Shown: piece after piece, positions 22,170 through 34,437 of the stretch
Layout of the letters: every line of letters begins with the position of its first letter
How positions within the stretch are numbered: the stretch's first letter is position 1
NCBI GenBank assembly: GCA_023362775.1
Contig: JALMGJ010000001.1
Coordinates: 96,213,501 to 96,277,500, forward strand
DNA: 64,000 bases
DNA from: Charina bottae
Taxonomy: Eukaryota; Chordata; Lepidosauria; Squamata; Charinaidae
Reading direction: 5' to 3'
Program-made: the position numbers and the translations under genes
The notes under the pieces: model-generated
Told to the model about the DNA's origin: nothing
What the model saw: the letters and a program-made list of their open reading frames with translations, nothing else
Database searches by the model: none

Positions 22170-25100
22170 AATTATTTTACGCCGCCCAGAGTCACTTCCT
22201 GTGAGATGGGTGGCTATATAAATTTGACTAATAAATTAAAATAAAATAATAAAGTGCATCTTCTAAGAGAGTGTGTTTGTTGCTACGTGGCAACCTTCCC
22301 ACTCCACCCCGCATCACCCTCCTGGCTCGGGGGACTAACCCTCTTGTAAATCCCAGCCAGCATATCTGTTTGTTCTCCTAGCTGGGAATTATGGGGCGTG
22401 GACCCATTAACATTTCTGGAAGGTAGGGAAATTCTGGTAGGGAAAGGCCAGAATGGGGAATATGGCTGCATGTGGGTTGAACCTTTGTAGGTACCTGAGA
22501 GCTCATGGAAATTCCTGAGGGGGGGCAGGGAATTCCGAGGAAGAAAGCAGAATCTTCAGATGCCTTCCTTCTCCTTTTCCACTTCCTTCAATTCAGCGCC
22601 CCTCTCCAGAGATAGGAGGCTATAAATGGCCGGGCTAGGTAGAAGCAATGGGGTTTGGAGAGTACCAGGGTTTTGGGGTCAAATGTTTGTTTATGGAGGA
22701 AGAGAAGGCGAGTACAGGGGAGAGACGTATGATAAAATGCACAAAAAGCAGAAATGGGAATTTTCGTAACTCTGAAAACAGATCCTTGGTTTGTTCATTG
22801 AAATCAATCAGCAGTGCATGCAGGGTAGACAATGCTGGAAACAATCAAGTTCCAAAAACAATTTATATTTATTTGGGGCCAAAGATGCTAGGGACAGTGA
22901 TGGCCAGTGGCTGGGATGGCTTAAAGGGGACTTAGAGGAAGAGAAAATGCATGAGATGAGAGACACTTAGCAATTAGAACTGCCTGGAATCTCCATGTTG
23001 AGCAGCAGTCAGCTTTTGGATGTTGTTTGCAGGAGCCCCAAGGGTGGAAGACGGACATCCTTGTCACCCGGGATGCTGGCCTAGACCCTTGCTTTTCAGC
23101 CTGCTGGGTACTTATTCACACCTCAACTGGAAGAGGTGGTTTGGACGCATTCCTTTGAGAGGCGTTCCAGGGGCCATATTCCTAGAAGTGGGTGAGGCCA
23201 GGACAAAGAAGCACGCAGGGACTGAACAATTTAAATGATGTTAAATCAATTAAATGCTGCTGCAACAAATGCTCCCCACATAGTTTGTAACTCCCATCCT
23301 CTGTCTCACTAAAAATTACAATTGCACTGTGGCGGTGGGAGGAGGCCGGGAGCCTTTAGGGGACCACACAGGGCTTACACAACGCCTTGCGAGCTCCCTT
23401 GAATGCCAACATCCCCATCTCCCAAAGGCACCCAGGGGTGTAAAGTTGCTCTGAATCAGTGTTTCTGAACCTCAGTAACTTTAAGATGTGTGGACTTCAA
23501 CTCCCAAAATTCCCCAGCCAGCATGCAATCCAATTAACGCCTAACAGCTGCATTCTCACACTTGGCTAAAGTTGGCTCAAGTTAACCTTAGGTTTGGGGG
23601 TGTTTTAGTGACTTAGCATTTTGTGTGAATCATCCTACCTATTTGGTTAATTTGTGGTTCATCATATAGTACAAATCCAGAAAATGGATTAATTCAGTAA
23701 TCGGATTAAGTATGTTTGGGTGAACAGAGCCTAGGTATACAAGTTTAAGGGGCTGCAAACCTTGAGTTGTTGCCAACAGGACAACAACAAGGTGGGGGAG
23801 TATTAAATGCAAGGAAAGTACAATTTCTTTAATCATTTTTTAATTCACATTCAATCGAATTGAATTTTGGCTTGGCCTTCCCCATGTCTCGGCATGCATT
23901 TCTGCCCCTTCTCACACATGCCACTTACAGGCCAAGGGTGGCTTTCAGCCTCATAAAAGGTTGCACACCCCTTATGTACACAGATGTCCTATTTTCTGCC
24001 AACAGAACTTGCCTTCCACAAAACGATGGATAGACGCTTTTGATGAAGGCCCTTGTTAAACATTGCCTTTCTCAGAAGAAGAATTAGAATTGCTTGTGCA
24101 ACTGGATGAAACTTCCTTTAAGGAAGCCCTTAGCCAGTTGAATTCCCCTCTTGAAACTGTTTCCTCCCCTTGAGACAATATTGCTTCAACACTGATCCAT
24201 TTAAAAAGCAACAGTCATTCCAGCTTCAGTTGGTGCCTAGTTTACAAGGCATTCAAGCTTCCTCTTGTTCTTTTCCGTTCTTAACTGTTTGTTTTAAAAT
24301 ATCAAAGTGCGCAAGCTGGATCACATGTCTCTTCTGTGCACTGTGAACTTAACTGAGACAGAGAAACAGATTTCCTGCAAATCTTGGTTTGACTCTGACA
24401 ATAAGAGGATGTCTGCAAAACACCAGCTCCGTATCTGAAGAAAGATTTGAAGCAAAGTACACAAGAGCAGAATGATTACTAGGATGGGAGATGTTGGGGA
24501 GATTCAAAACTGGGTGGATGGGTTGCCCTCACAACAACTCACTTGATAGGTCATAATTATATTCGTTTTATAGGAAAACAGATGCTATCCTAGATAGATA
24601 GGCCTTTGGTCTGATCCAATAACACTTTCATATCATTCTCTCTCCACTAGATTTTTTTTTTACACTTGGGCAGCTTTTTCCATAGTGGGATCATTTTCCA
24701 CTTGCATCTAACCCATGGGACGAATATGCCCCACCGACCCCTTTTTCTGCCATAACCTCGTGGTATGGCCTTCATCTCATCCCCAACCCATGCCTGAGGC
24801 AGCCTTAAGTTGTCTTTAGCTGTCCCAATGTTCAAGTAGCACTTTCCCTCTTAATCAGGTAGCAACCCATGGGTGTCTCGATAGGTGCAATCTGCTGTGC
24901 TTCATTAACCATTTTGTTATTGGCACAGTCAGGTGACCCCTAAGGGGTGGGATCAGCCACTTTAGGGTACTGTGGGTTTGCCCCTACAAGTCCATGGCAC
25001 TATTCTCCAGTTTGGGCAGTGGGTAAGTCCAGTTCTTTCAGATCACCTTTGCACACTTTGGAGGGCTGATTTTGAATGAGGGACCCTCTGTCAGCTGTTG

Positions 25101-26105
25101 GGAGATGGTTGGCAGTTCTAAAAGTTGGTAGATCTATTTTTATTGTCTCTCCAACCTCACAGCTGTTAGATGGGGTTGGGAGCTGGCTGGGTGCTTCTTC
25201 AAAGAAAGCCCAACCAACAACTGAAGAATGGGATGGGGGGGGGGGACTGTGTGACCAAGCAAAATAGTTGTCTGTCTGCCTCCCCAACTTCAATATGCAC
25301 CCCCCCCCTTTTCAGCTATTAGGCTTCTTTTGGCCTCACCCATGCAAAACACTTGTGCAGAACCAGGAAAAAAACTTGACTGATAAATCCCCCAATCCAG
25401 GCCTCCATCAAAACTCACCACCTCGTCAAGTCTCTTCCCCATCTCACATTAAGGAGGATGACTGGTGGATGTTTCTCCATGGGCTGGTGCTGTTTGGTGG
25501 GAGGGGAAGGGAGGAAAGTCAGAGGAATCCACCAATCCCATTCTTTAACATGCTTTGCTCGTGATCAGTAAGGGCACTACCATTTGGCACCAATTCAGAA
25601 CAATGGTTATGGATGCAGGATGGGGATCAGCAGTAGGCCAGCAAATGTTATGCCTGTATCGGCTTCTGCTGACTCAAAGATTGGTAGCTTCAAGCAATGG
25701 GAAAAGACCCTAAATAGGAGTTATAGTCTAACATATCTGAAGGACACCAGGACAGCTCTTATAAAAAGAATCAGGCCAGAAGTAGGCAACCTGATGCCAA
25801 GGAATCACTTGGCATCCAGCAGAGTCCTCCCCCCACCCAATATACCCTACACTGGAAGCTACTGCAAAGTCAGGCACTAACTTCTGGCCCTATTTCTACC
25901 CCGCCCCCTTTGAATATCTTTAGGCCCCATGTACATGCTATAATATTCTTGGAAACTATAAACGGTGAGTGCCTGCACACCAGTGCTTTCTATGGAAATG
26001 AGTCCACATACCCAGACAGAAGATTAAACTAAAGAAGAGATGTTGAGGAGCAACCACTCAACCTCCTAAGAAAAGGGCATTACATGACTGCTCACACCCA
26101 CCCTG
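22170..26105. other. METTL27-claudin intergenic region
   Basis: Contains an L2-like tail at 22170-22257 and a half hAT family A copy at 23457-23526, otherwise sequence I cannot classify. Open frames (for example 25000-25293 minus, 25268-25564 and 25584-25880 plus) show no conserved family. Confidence 0.4.
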
Positions 26106-26106
26106 G

Positions 26107-26161
26107 CAGTCTCTCTGTCTATCTCTCTGTCTATCTCTATCTCTCTGTCTATATCTCTATC

Positions 26162-26237
<76 letters not shown>

Positions 26238-26250
26238 CATCTATCTATCA
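26107..26250. repeat. (CTAT)n / (CTGT) microsatellite
   Basis: An imperfect CTGTCTAT start is followed by nearly pure CTAT from 26162 to 26237. About 440 bp downstream of the stop codon of the minus-strand claudin. Confidence 0.95.
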
Positions 26251-26693
26251 AATTTGTATGCCACCCAACTGCCAACAATTTTGGGACTAGCCAAGCCTTA
26301 CATCATGCTCTTAAATTTAGGCCTACTGGACCAAAAATGTTACCAAAGTCTGAGTTAGCTCATCTTTCTGATAGAATTCTTGGCATACCATCAAACCACT
26401 CCTAGCACTCATTTGAGGAAACCGTGATGTGCCATAAAAAAAATATACCTCTTGTCAAATAGGAATATTACAAATGGCAAAAAGTGTGCCAGAGGGAAAT
26501 CATGTGGCTGGAACGAACTTTCCCTTGGTGCCACATGTCATGTTAATGCATGCTCTGTGTAGGCAGGCCTGACAGGCAACTGGCATCCCAAGACTGATAT
26601 CCTGTGATATTGCTGCGTCAGATGAGTCCCTTCCTCCAACCAATCCTTCCTTCTTGAGGCTTGGAGTAAGGTTTTGGGCATTTCCCAGAAGAG

Positions 26694-27341
26694 TCATACA
26701 TAGTCCTTGCGGGCATAGCTGCTCGAGGCAGGGTGTTTCCCTGCCCAGTATCTCATTGGATAGGACTTACTGCCCTCCTTGGGAGGAACAAAGCAACAGA
26801 GCGTGCCTCCGCCAAGCATCAGAAGGGCACTAGCTGCCCAACCTAGGTAGAGTGAAATACCCAGCTCTCGTTTCAGGGCCTCGGGCACGAGTGGGTTATA
26901 GAAGTTGCTGACAATGTTCCTTGCTGACCAGGAGACAGGGAAGAGGAGGGCTGCTCCAGCTAGGATGAACACCACACCAGCTATCATCAAAACTTTGGCC
27001 TTGGTACTTGGGTCCTCTACGAAGCGGGTGCACCTTGCTCCAGAGATGGCAATAAGAAGGGCCAAGAAGGACATGGCGATGGAGACCACCACCAAGGCAC
27101 GGGCAGTTTGCAGGTCCGCTGGTAGGTCAAGTAGTGAGTCATAGACCTTACACTGCATCTGACCAGTGGTTTCATAAACACAGTTCATCCACAGCCCCTC
27201 CCAGAAGACCTGTGCCACAATGATGTTGGATCCGATGAAAGCCGTCACCTTCCACATGGGCAGGGCACAGGCCAAAATAGAGCCCAGCCAGCCCAGGATA
27301 GACAGCGCCAGCCCAACCAGCTGCAGGGCCAGGGCTGTCAT
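26694..27341 (-). CDS. Claudin, extra paralogue of the CLDN3/CLDN4 cluster
   Basis: Four-pass tight-junction protein of 215 residues in one exon. The ATG at 27341 puts W30, G49-L50-W51, C54 and C64 exactly at the canonical claudin positions; the GTG one codon earlier is not the start. It has TM1, ECL1 with the W-GLW-C-C signature, an R in the DLQTARAL motif, TM2-TM3, a short ECL2 containing NPLVPEALKRE, TM4, and the C-terminal PDZ ligand KDYV. A splice-acceptor-like TTTCCAGCAG lies about 10 bp before the ATG, so a 5' UTR intron is likely. It is closest to the CLDN3/4/6/9 group, but I cannot assign it to a named mammalian gene; human has no claudin at this position. Unusual features: CVYETTGQMQC in ECL1 instead of the common C..QSTGQMQC, and CTRFVED after TM2. 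Confidence 0.93.
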   Translation of the reverse strand: MTALALQLVGLALSILGWLGSILACALPMWKVTAFIGSNIIVAQVFWEGLWMNCVYETTGQMQCKVYDSLLDLPADLQTARALVVVSIAMSFLALLIAISGARCTRFVEDPSTKAKVLMIAGVVFILAGAALLFPVSWSARNIVSNFYNPLVPEALKRELGISLYLGWAASALLMLGGGTLCCFVPPKEGSKSYPMRYWAGKHPASSSYARKDYV

Positions 27342-28569
27342 CACGCTCCCACCTGCTGGAAACAGAACCTGATTGGTTAGGATGAAAGCAGCACCAATTA
27401 GCTAGGACAAATGCAGGCAATCCACAAAAGGTATCTTAGTCCTATACGAGGATGGGGATGGAAAGTACACTGTGTTCTTCTGTCCCAAGAGCTAATATTT
27501 ACAGATACATGAATCCAGATCAAGGCATGTACATTCTCAGAGAACTCCTTTTGTGCATATTAAACTATACATTCAACAAGTAAGAATGAAGGCAGGGAAT
27601 TTCTGGACCCTGGAACCAGGAAACACTGGAAATCCTCATCAATTGTTAGAAGGGCTATGTATACTATTTTGGCTAGTATGCTGCCAAACTCTCCTACCAT
27701 TTAAAATACGATTGAGGCCATGCTGAATGCATGATTAAACTGCACATTCTAGGAAGCATAAATAGAACTGAAAGCTTGTGTAAGGTGATAACGTGGATCT
27801 TGTGACCTAGAGATGGCTTTCTTTTCTTTTCTTCTTTTTTCCTTTCCTTTTCTTCCTCTCTCTTTCTCCTGCTTTATTTTGCATGAATTAGAAAGTTTCT
27901 GGGAAAGTGAAATTGACCTGAACAAAGGACCAAGTCCTAAAACCTTCCTTTTTTGTGTTTCAAGTAGGACAGCCATTGGTCCAGGCACTATTAAGAGTGC
28001 CCATTCTGGTTGTTGTTAATCCAGCTCTACAAAATTAATTACAGATGGATTTAGGAACTTGGGTTTTTCTATCTTTTTGAGTTGCTGGGCCACCATGAAT
28101 GTGGTTATAAACATTAGGACAAAATAGCTGCATCGTTTTACAAAGACAAACAGACTGGAACAACAAAATGCAAAGTTCCTACACCTGATTATGGTGCAGA
28201 GAGGTCACTTGAGTCTCCTAGCACAAAACCACGCCTGGGGGACCGACCACCACCACCACCACAAGCACGCACGCTTTGCTTTCTCAGTCAAAAATCTCCC
28301 CAGGCCTTTCTTGTGCCTTATGCTCCCAGCAAGATTAACTCACTCCAGTTACTCATTCCTCTCTTTCAAGAAAAACCTGAAAGAAAAAAAAACTTTCCTC
28401 ACACACACACACTCCCAACACGGACAGACCACTCCGAACACCAACTGATTCCTTCTCTCTCCCATTTAGCTGTGCTTTCTAGGCCTCACTAATACAACAG
28501 GGCTGTCAATAGGCTCCAGCAATCTACACCTTCCCCTTCTCATTCCAAGCTAGAGTTTCCACTGCCTCC
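27342..28569. other. Region upstream of the extra claudin
   Basis: Expected to hold its promoter and possibly a noncoding first exon, but I see no TATA box or clear element. A CT-rich tract runs 27823-27870. No other gene is supported. Confidence 0.35.
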
Positions 28570-28694
28570 TCCTACTCCAGTGTTTTTCAAACTTGGCAAC
28601 TTTAAGATGTGTGGACTTCAACTGGCTGGGGAATTCTTGGAGTTAAAGTACACACATCTTAAAGTTGCCAAGTTTGAAAAACACTGTTCTACTC
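28570..28694. mobile_element. hAT foldback element, family A
   Basis: Element 28578-28686 with both arms, shortened in the middle. Flanks TCCTACTC and TTCTACTC match at 7 of 8 positions. Confidence 0.85.
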
Positions 28695-29057
28695 TTTTGT
28701 GTAGCACCCAGGAGCATCCCCAGGGTCTGCAGGAGCAATCCAAGTTCCCCCCTTTCCTATGTACAATGCACCGTCATGGCCACCATCCTGACTTTTTGAA
28801 CCATACTTTGCAGTCATCCCTGGTAGCATCTGCATTTTTACTCCCACTCCATCAACCCATCAAATCATACTCAACTCTCCCCAAAGCCCCCCTCTTGCTG
28901 AGAAAATGAAGGACAGGAGGGTTCATCTTTCGGGGGGGGGGGGCGATAAAGGCCTCACATCTACTCCCCCCCCCCCATCCTTACAGCTCAGAAGCAGCCA
29001 GTAGGGAATAAAGTTGGCCGGGGAGCAGTTTTTTACCCTAGTCATGCCAATTTAGCC

Positions 29058-29112
29058 AAAAAATAAAATTAAATTAAATTAAATTAAAAATAAAATAAAA
29101 TAAAATAAAATA
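29058..29112. repeat. A-rich (AAATT)n/(AAAAT)n simple repeat
   Basis: AAATT and AAAAT units fill the stretch just left of a BovB 3' fragment. Confidence 0.85.
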
Positions 29113-29135
29113 ATACAGTAACAAATCACATAAAA

Positions 29136-29508
29136 TGACTTTATTTTGAACTGTGGTGCTGGAGGAAAATTCTGAGAGTGCCTTGGACTGCAAGAAGATC
29201 AAACCAGTCCATACTCCAGGAAATAAAGCCAGACTGCTCACTTGAGGGAATGATATTAAAGGCAAAACTGAAGTACTTTGGCCACATAATGAGAAGACAG
29301 GATACCCTGGAGAAGATGCTGATGCTAGGGAAAGTGGAAGGCAAAAGGAAGAGGGGCCGACCAAGGGCAAGATGGATGGATGATATTCTGGAGGTGACGG
29401 ACTCGACCTTGGGGGAGCTGGGGGTGGCGACAGCCGACAGGAAGCTCTGGCGTGGGCTGGTCCATGAAGTCACAAAGAGTCAGAAGCGACTGAATGAAAT
29501 AACAACAA
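29136..29508 (+). mobile_element. BovB (RTE) LINE, 5'-truncated 3' end
   Basis: The plus-strand frame 29178-29546 encodes the C-terminal pol region (KLKYFGHIMRRQDTLEK, KRKRGRPRARWMDDILEV, WRGLVHEVTKSQKRLNE). It ends with AAGAGTCAGAAGCGACTGAATG. It is about 97% alike by eye to the copies at 44.8 and 51.5 kb. Confidence 0.88.
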
Positions 29509-29519
29509 ACAAATCACAG

Positions 29520-32500
29520 GTCTCCAGGAGACCTTGTGGGTCCTGAGGGTTGTATGTATAGGGGGTAATAGGGCAGGAGGCCAAGTAGGCAATTTGTCTC
29601 CCTCCCATTCATTAGTTTGCTAACATATTGGACAGCCTCTGTCTTTTACCCCAAAATGAGACTCAGCGCAGGAGGTGCAGACCTTGGTAGGACTTAAATA
29701 CCTCTGGATGATCTTCCATCGCAGGTTAACACAATGCAATATTTTGGGGTGTGGAGGTGGGGGTGGTGGAATGAGGCAACTAGGCTAGTTCGTTTGCTTC
29801 CTGCTTGGAGGACTGGCTCTGGGACACAGTTTACAGCTGGGCCTGCTGTGTAAACACTGGCCGGTAATTCGGAAGCCTGTTTTTCCAGTGGCCCCACCTG
29901 CCAAGCTTCTCCGTCTCCCTTTCCAGCACCTCCGAACTGTGATGGAGCTGTTCTTGTATTGGGTGCCTTGGGGTGCTCCTGCAACCAGAAGGAACAAGCA
30001 CCCTCCCTGCCCTGTTTGTCCTGCATCCAGAATCTGAGCTGCAGATTTCTCTGCTGAGGATTTGGAAGACAGTCTTGGGGCAGGTACAGTCTCCCCATCC
30101 CAGCCCCCTACCTCCATTATGGGGATGACAAGGCTGGCCCCCCACTTCACCTTGGAGCTCAGTGTTGTGTTTTTTCTCTCTGTGTTCAAGCACACTTTGG
30201 AGTGTGGATCTGTGTTGTACTGTATATACCAACGTTCCTCGATTAGGACCCTACAGATGTGCTGAGAGTAAGACTTCCAGAACTCCCAACCAGCCTTTGA
30301 CTGAGAATTTTGAGAGCTGTCCCAACAGGGGAGGCTGAGGTATATAGTATTGTTGCATCATTGTATGTGCTTCGCTATTCTCCTTTCCTATTTTTATACT
30401 ATTTTCCTATTTTCATGTGACTATATTTTTTTGGTATGTAAATACATTTTAAAATTGGTGTGCTGCCTGGAGGTGCATGCCATGGCACGCACCATATAAC
30501 TTTGTTAAACAAATCAATTAATTATTCTCCTCAATTTGCAGAGTACAGACAGTTCCTCACTCTGCTGTAGCCATAACTTCAGAACACAATGACTCACCTC
30601 TTCCTAAGGTATACTGATTGGAGTTTTTTAGCTAGGTTGGGAAAAAAAAACAATGACTGTGTTTGCACAACATAAGCAACTTAATTAATTCTGGCTATAA
30701 ACTAACCAAAGAGGCTGGGTTTGTACAACTTGCTAAGCCATCAAGAATGCTAAGCAAGCTTAAAACTAAGCAAGCTTTGTATACCATGCAAAGATAGTCT
30801 ACATCTTCAACTGGTTGGGTTAAGCATGTAGTATGAATCACCCCAAAACTGAAATCCTAGACATATTTCCCTGGGAGTAAGCCCCACTGGGTTAATTACC
30901 AGGATAATACACCTAACCCAAGTTAACAAAACACAATTACTATGCTCACATAGCATGATACATTTAAACACATAAGGCATTTTATGTTTTAATTTGATGG
31001 ACTGGTTTATACAACATGCTAAAGTAATGACTGGTTGCCCCATACCATGCTGAATAACAAGCTACCCTTCCCATTTTAGCTCATCTAGCATGTTATGCAA
31101 ACTGATATAATGTGTACAATTCATCTCTTAACTGTACGAGGACGGATAACATGATAGAAGCATATAAACTCTGAAAAGTGATTGACAATCAATTTCCAGC
31201 TGGACAACTGCAAACGTTTATTGTACACCATGCATAAACTGTGTATGGATCTCACTTCTATTAGATGCAGTAGCAGACATTTGTTTGTGGTAGGGCCATC
31301 GGATCTGGGTTACAAAAATCTGGACAGCCACTAGATGGCACCAAATGATAGCTCTTTGCTGCCAAATCATGGTGGTCTGGAATGTTGGAGCCCAAATCTT
31401 GGTTACCTTGGTTTTCAAGTTTTATAAAGACAAATTAGCAGAAGACCGGTGGGAGGATGAGTTTTTCAGTGGCTATTAGCCAAGATATCAAAAAAAGAAC
31501 TTCTGGGTGTTGAGGAAGTCAGATCTAAATTACAGATGGTAGAGAGCTATTATTGGAAAGAGCTGAGTTGCACTCATGACCTGCTTTGGGGTTTCTCTGC
31601 AAGAGTCTGGCTGGCCCTATAGGAACCAGTGTGGTGGAATCAATAGACCTTTTGTCTGATCCAGCAAAAAGCTTTAAGAGCCATAACCAGGTTTTCTTCT
31701 ATACTTTGAGGCAACTTACCATCCAGCAGAAATCCATTTTAAAGGGATCAATAATGGATAGCAGTAAAAAATAATCAGCAGACAGGACAAACCCCTGATT
31801 CCCCTCCTTCTCCAATGTGTAATTAACAGCCCAAAGTTTCAGCAAGGTAACCAAGCATCTGATCATTTCACTAACAAAATGCATAGGAAAATGTGCCTGA
31901 ATGATAACAAAAGATGGACACAAAATAAAACTGCTGTATAGATACATCGAATTCAAAGAAAGACCAGAGAGGCACACATGAAAAACTCCAACTTTTTTTT
32001 TATGGTTATGATTAAAATATTTATAAGCTGCTTTTCCACAAGCTCAAAGCAGTTGACAAACAGTAACATCTCACAAATAACATATTAAACAACAATTCTA
32101 ATAATGCAAGAATTGACTCTTCCCTTTCTTCCTTCAGCATCCCTGCAAGGAAGGAACAAGCCTGTATCACCTCTGGGCTCTGAAAATGGTGTGTTTGTCA
32201 GAGAAGAGCTACACACCCATCTAGAAAGCTTGACAAAATCTTATTGGGAGGGTAATTCATTCTAAATGGTAGTCTGACATTCCATTAAATAATAAGAACA
32301 GTAATAAAACCTGACTGCTGTCAGAGAAGACACTTTGCCCATGCCCAGAGACACTTTTCTTTACTTTGTAAGCACCTGGATTGAGCCCTGCTATTCAAAA
32401 TTAGTTGAGGTTAATCTTCCAAAAAGCCAGCTTCAAATGAATGGAAGAAAGGTGGAAATATATCATTTTTAATATACTTGATCTTATTTAACACCAGCCC

Positions 32501-32871
32501 ATCATTCCCAAATTACCCAATTGGAAATGGGGACACTCTGCATGCTCTCAACAGTATTTGGACACTAGATACATGAGCAGAAATGCCACCTTGGTAGCCA
32601 GTCTCGAAATGTTTTTAGATTATCCCTCCCTCAGATTAGATGCACAACTGCATTCCAGCATTCAAAACTGGTTTGAGGGCTTACTCTGGTTTTAAATTAA
32701 ATTGTGCAAGAGATAAAAGGTGTCTTGTTATTCTGTCTCTTCCCTGCATTGCAGAACTTAAATTCCTTATCATGTCTCTGAAGACCTCAAACAAACGTGG
32801 ACTGCTTCTCCTTTCTCCACTCATTGTCTGACAACCCAGAAACTAATTACCCCTCAATCTGAGCTGCCTCT
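29520..32871. other. Claudin-CLDN4 intergenic region
   Basis: No gene is supported. Overlapping frames at 29694-30232 (minus) show no family. About 30650-31080 holds words of a dispersed repeat (TTTGCACAACAT, ACATGCTAAA, TTAAGCATGTAGTATGAATCA). 31990-32180 has a weak old-SINE look. Confidence 0.4.
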
Positions 32872-32991
32872 TCCTAGACCAGTGTTTCCCAACCGTGGCA
32901 ACTTTAAGACATGTGGACTTCAACCCAGAATTCTGGGAGTTGGAGTCCACACATCTTCAAGTTGCCAAGGTTGAGAAACACTGGCCTAGAT
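32872..32991. mobile_element. hAT foldback element, family A
   Basis: Element 32880-32983 with both arms. Flanks TCCTAGAC and GCCTAGAT match at 6 of 8 positions. Confidence 0.8.
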
Positions 32992-33807
32992 CTCCACAGC
33001 CAGCCACCTAGATGCATTTCTGCTTTATCACTGCATCCTTCTTTAAGAGTTTACAGCAGTCTGGGTCTATCTCTTTACAAGTAACAATGCTCACCTTTAG
33101 GAGGATAAGAGGATGGGGGCCTTCACAGAGAGGTTCCCATTTTGCATTGATATCAAAACACCCACAAGAGAGATTGCAAATAATGGAACACTCAGCCATG
33201 GAAAGACAGCCAGAAACCAAACTTGAAAGACATTAAGAGTCTATGTCACCCAGATTTCCAAACACCAAGAGAGGACCAGCATTTAGAGGGGGCTCACACC
33301 CATCCTCCCCACCTCCACCACGACCTTTCTTGCCACTATTACACACCAGGTCTACATCTACCATCAAATTCTTCTAGCCAAATCTCAAAGGTGTCAGGAA
33401 CCCCACCCAGCCCCCACCCCACCCCAAGCTTCCCTGTTGCTGCTGCACTCCAGGTGAGCTTCCGTTTCAGCAATCTTTCTCCCACTCTTCAGTCGAGCTG
33501 AGCAGGCTAAGATCCTGGTGAGTCTGAAGGTGACTAGTCTTCCACCAATGTCACAGAAGCCGGTTTTCAATTTGGATGGGAGCAGCTGTCAGACTCTGGC
33601 TCTCAAGAGACGTTTGTTCAAAGAGGTGAACGCAGGACATTAATCCCTGCTTTCCGAATCCAGACGAAATATGCCAGGGCTCTTGCCACTGCGCCGAGTC
33701 CGCAGGATGGAAAAGGAGGGTCCCTCCTCACGTTCAAGTCTACTTAGTCCCTAACTGCCTCCTCCATGGTGCAAAGTCCCCAGGCCAAGTGGGGGAGGAA
33801 GAATGGC

Positions 33808-34437
33808 TTAGACAAAGTTGCTGGCTGGCACAGATTGAGCTGCTGTGTACTTCGTCGAATAGGGCTTCTCAGATCTGGGGGGGCAGTTGCAGCACAGTAG
33901 CCCTCCTCCAATGAGCAGCAGGCCACAGGAGGCCCAGCCAATGTAGAGAGAAGCACCCAGCTCCCGCTTTTGGCTCTCCTGGACCATGGGGTTGTAGAAG
34001 TCTCGTATGATGTTGTTTGCCGTCCAGCAGAGTGGAATGAGAAGCATGAAGCCGGAGAAGATGAAAACAATTCCGGCGAAAATCATCACCTTGGCTTTGG
34101 TAGCTTCATCTTCCACACAGTTGGTGCACTTTCCTCCAATGATGGATAAGAAGATGCCGATGATGGCCAGCACGATGGCGATGACCACCAGCGCCCGAGC
34201 AGCCTGCATGTCTTGCGGCAGTGCCAACATAGACTCGTAGACCTTGCATTGCATCTGTCCTGTGCTCTGGACCACACAGTTCATCCACAGGCCCTCCCAA
34301 ATAATTTGGGCCACCACAATGTTGTTGCCTATAAAGGCTGTCACCCTCCACATGGGCAACCCACAAGAGAGGATGGTGCCTAGCCAGCCAAGCACTGACA
34401 AGGCAATGCCCAAGACTTGCATCTCCATGGAGGCCAT
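33808..34437 (-). CDS. CLDN4: Claudin-4
   Basis: Tight-junction four-pass membrane protein, 209 residues, the same length as human CLDN4, in one exon. The ATG has an excellent Kozak context (GCACCATGG). It starts [14 protein letters not shown]30, GLW 49-51, C54 and C64 form the claudin signature, with [10 protein letters not shown] in ECL1, KCTNCVED after TM2 (two juxtamembrane cysteines), [13 protein letters not shown] in ECL2, [15 protein letters not shown] after TM4 and a tail ending PASNFV. In mammals CLDN4 limits paracellular cation flow and supports chloride selectivity. The last two residues are FV rather than the usual YV PDZ ligand. Position and strand between METTL27 and CLDN3 match the human block. 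Confidence 0.95.
   Translation of the reverse strand: MASMEMQVLGIALSVLGWLGTILSCGLPMWRVTAFIGNNIVVAQIIWEGLWMNCVVQSTGQMQCKVYESMLALPQDMQAARALVVIAIVLAIIGIFLSIIGGKCTNCVEDEATKAKVMIFAGIVFIFSGFMLLIPLCWTANNIIRDFYNPMVQESQKRELGASLYIGWASCGLLLIGGGLLCCNCPPRSEKPYSTKYTAAQSVPASNFV

Noticed and set aside
27342..27344. GTG one codon upstream as the start of the extra claudin
   Set aside because: The ATG at 27341 gives the canonical W30/C54/C64 numbering and is the normal eukaryotic start.
29178..29546. Host gene encoding a 122-residue protein
   Set aside because: It is the C-terminal pol segment of a BovB LINE; two near-identical copies occur in the window.
29694..30232. Three overlapping minus-strand frames of 133-136 codons
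   Set aside because: Mutually overlapping in different registers, no recognisable domain and no splice context that selects one.
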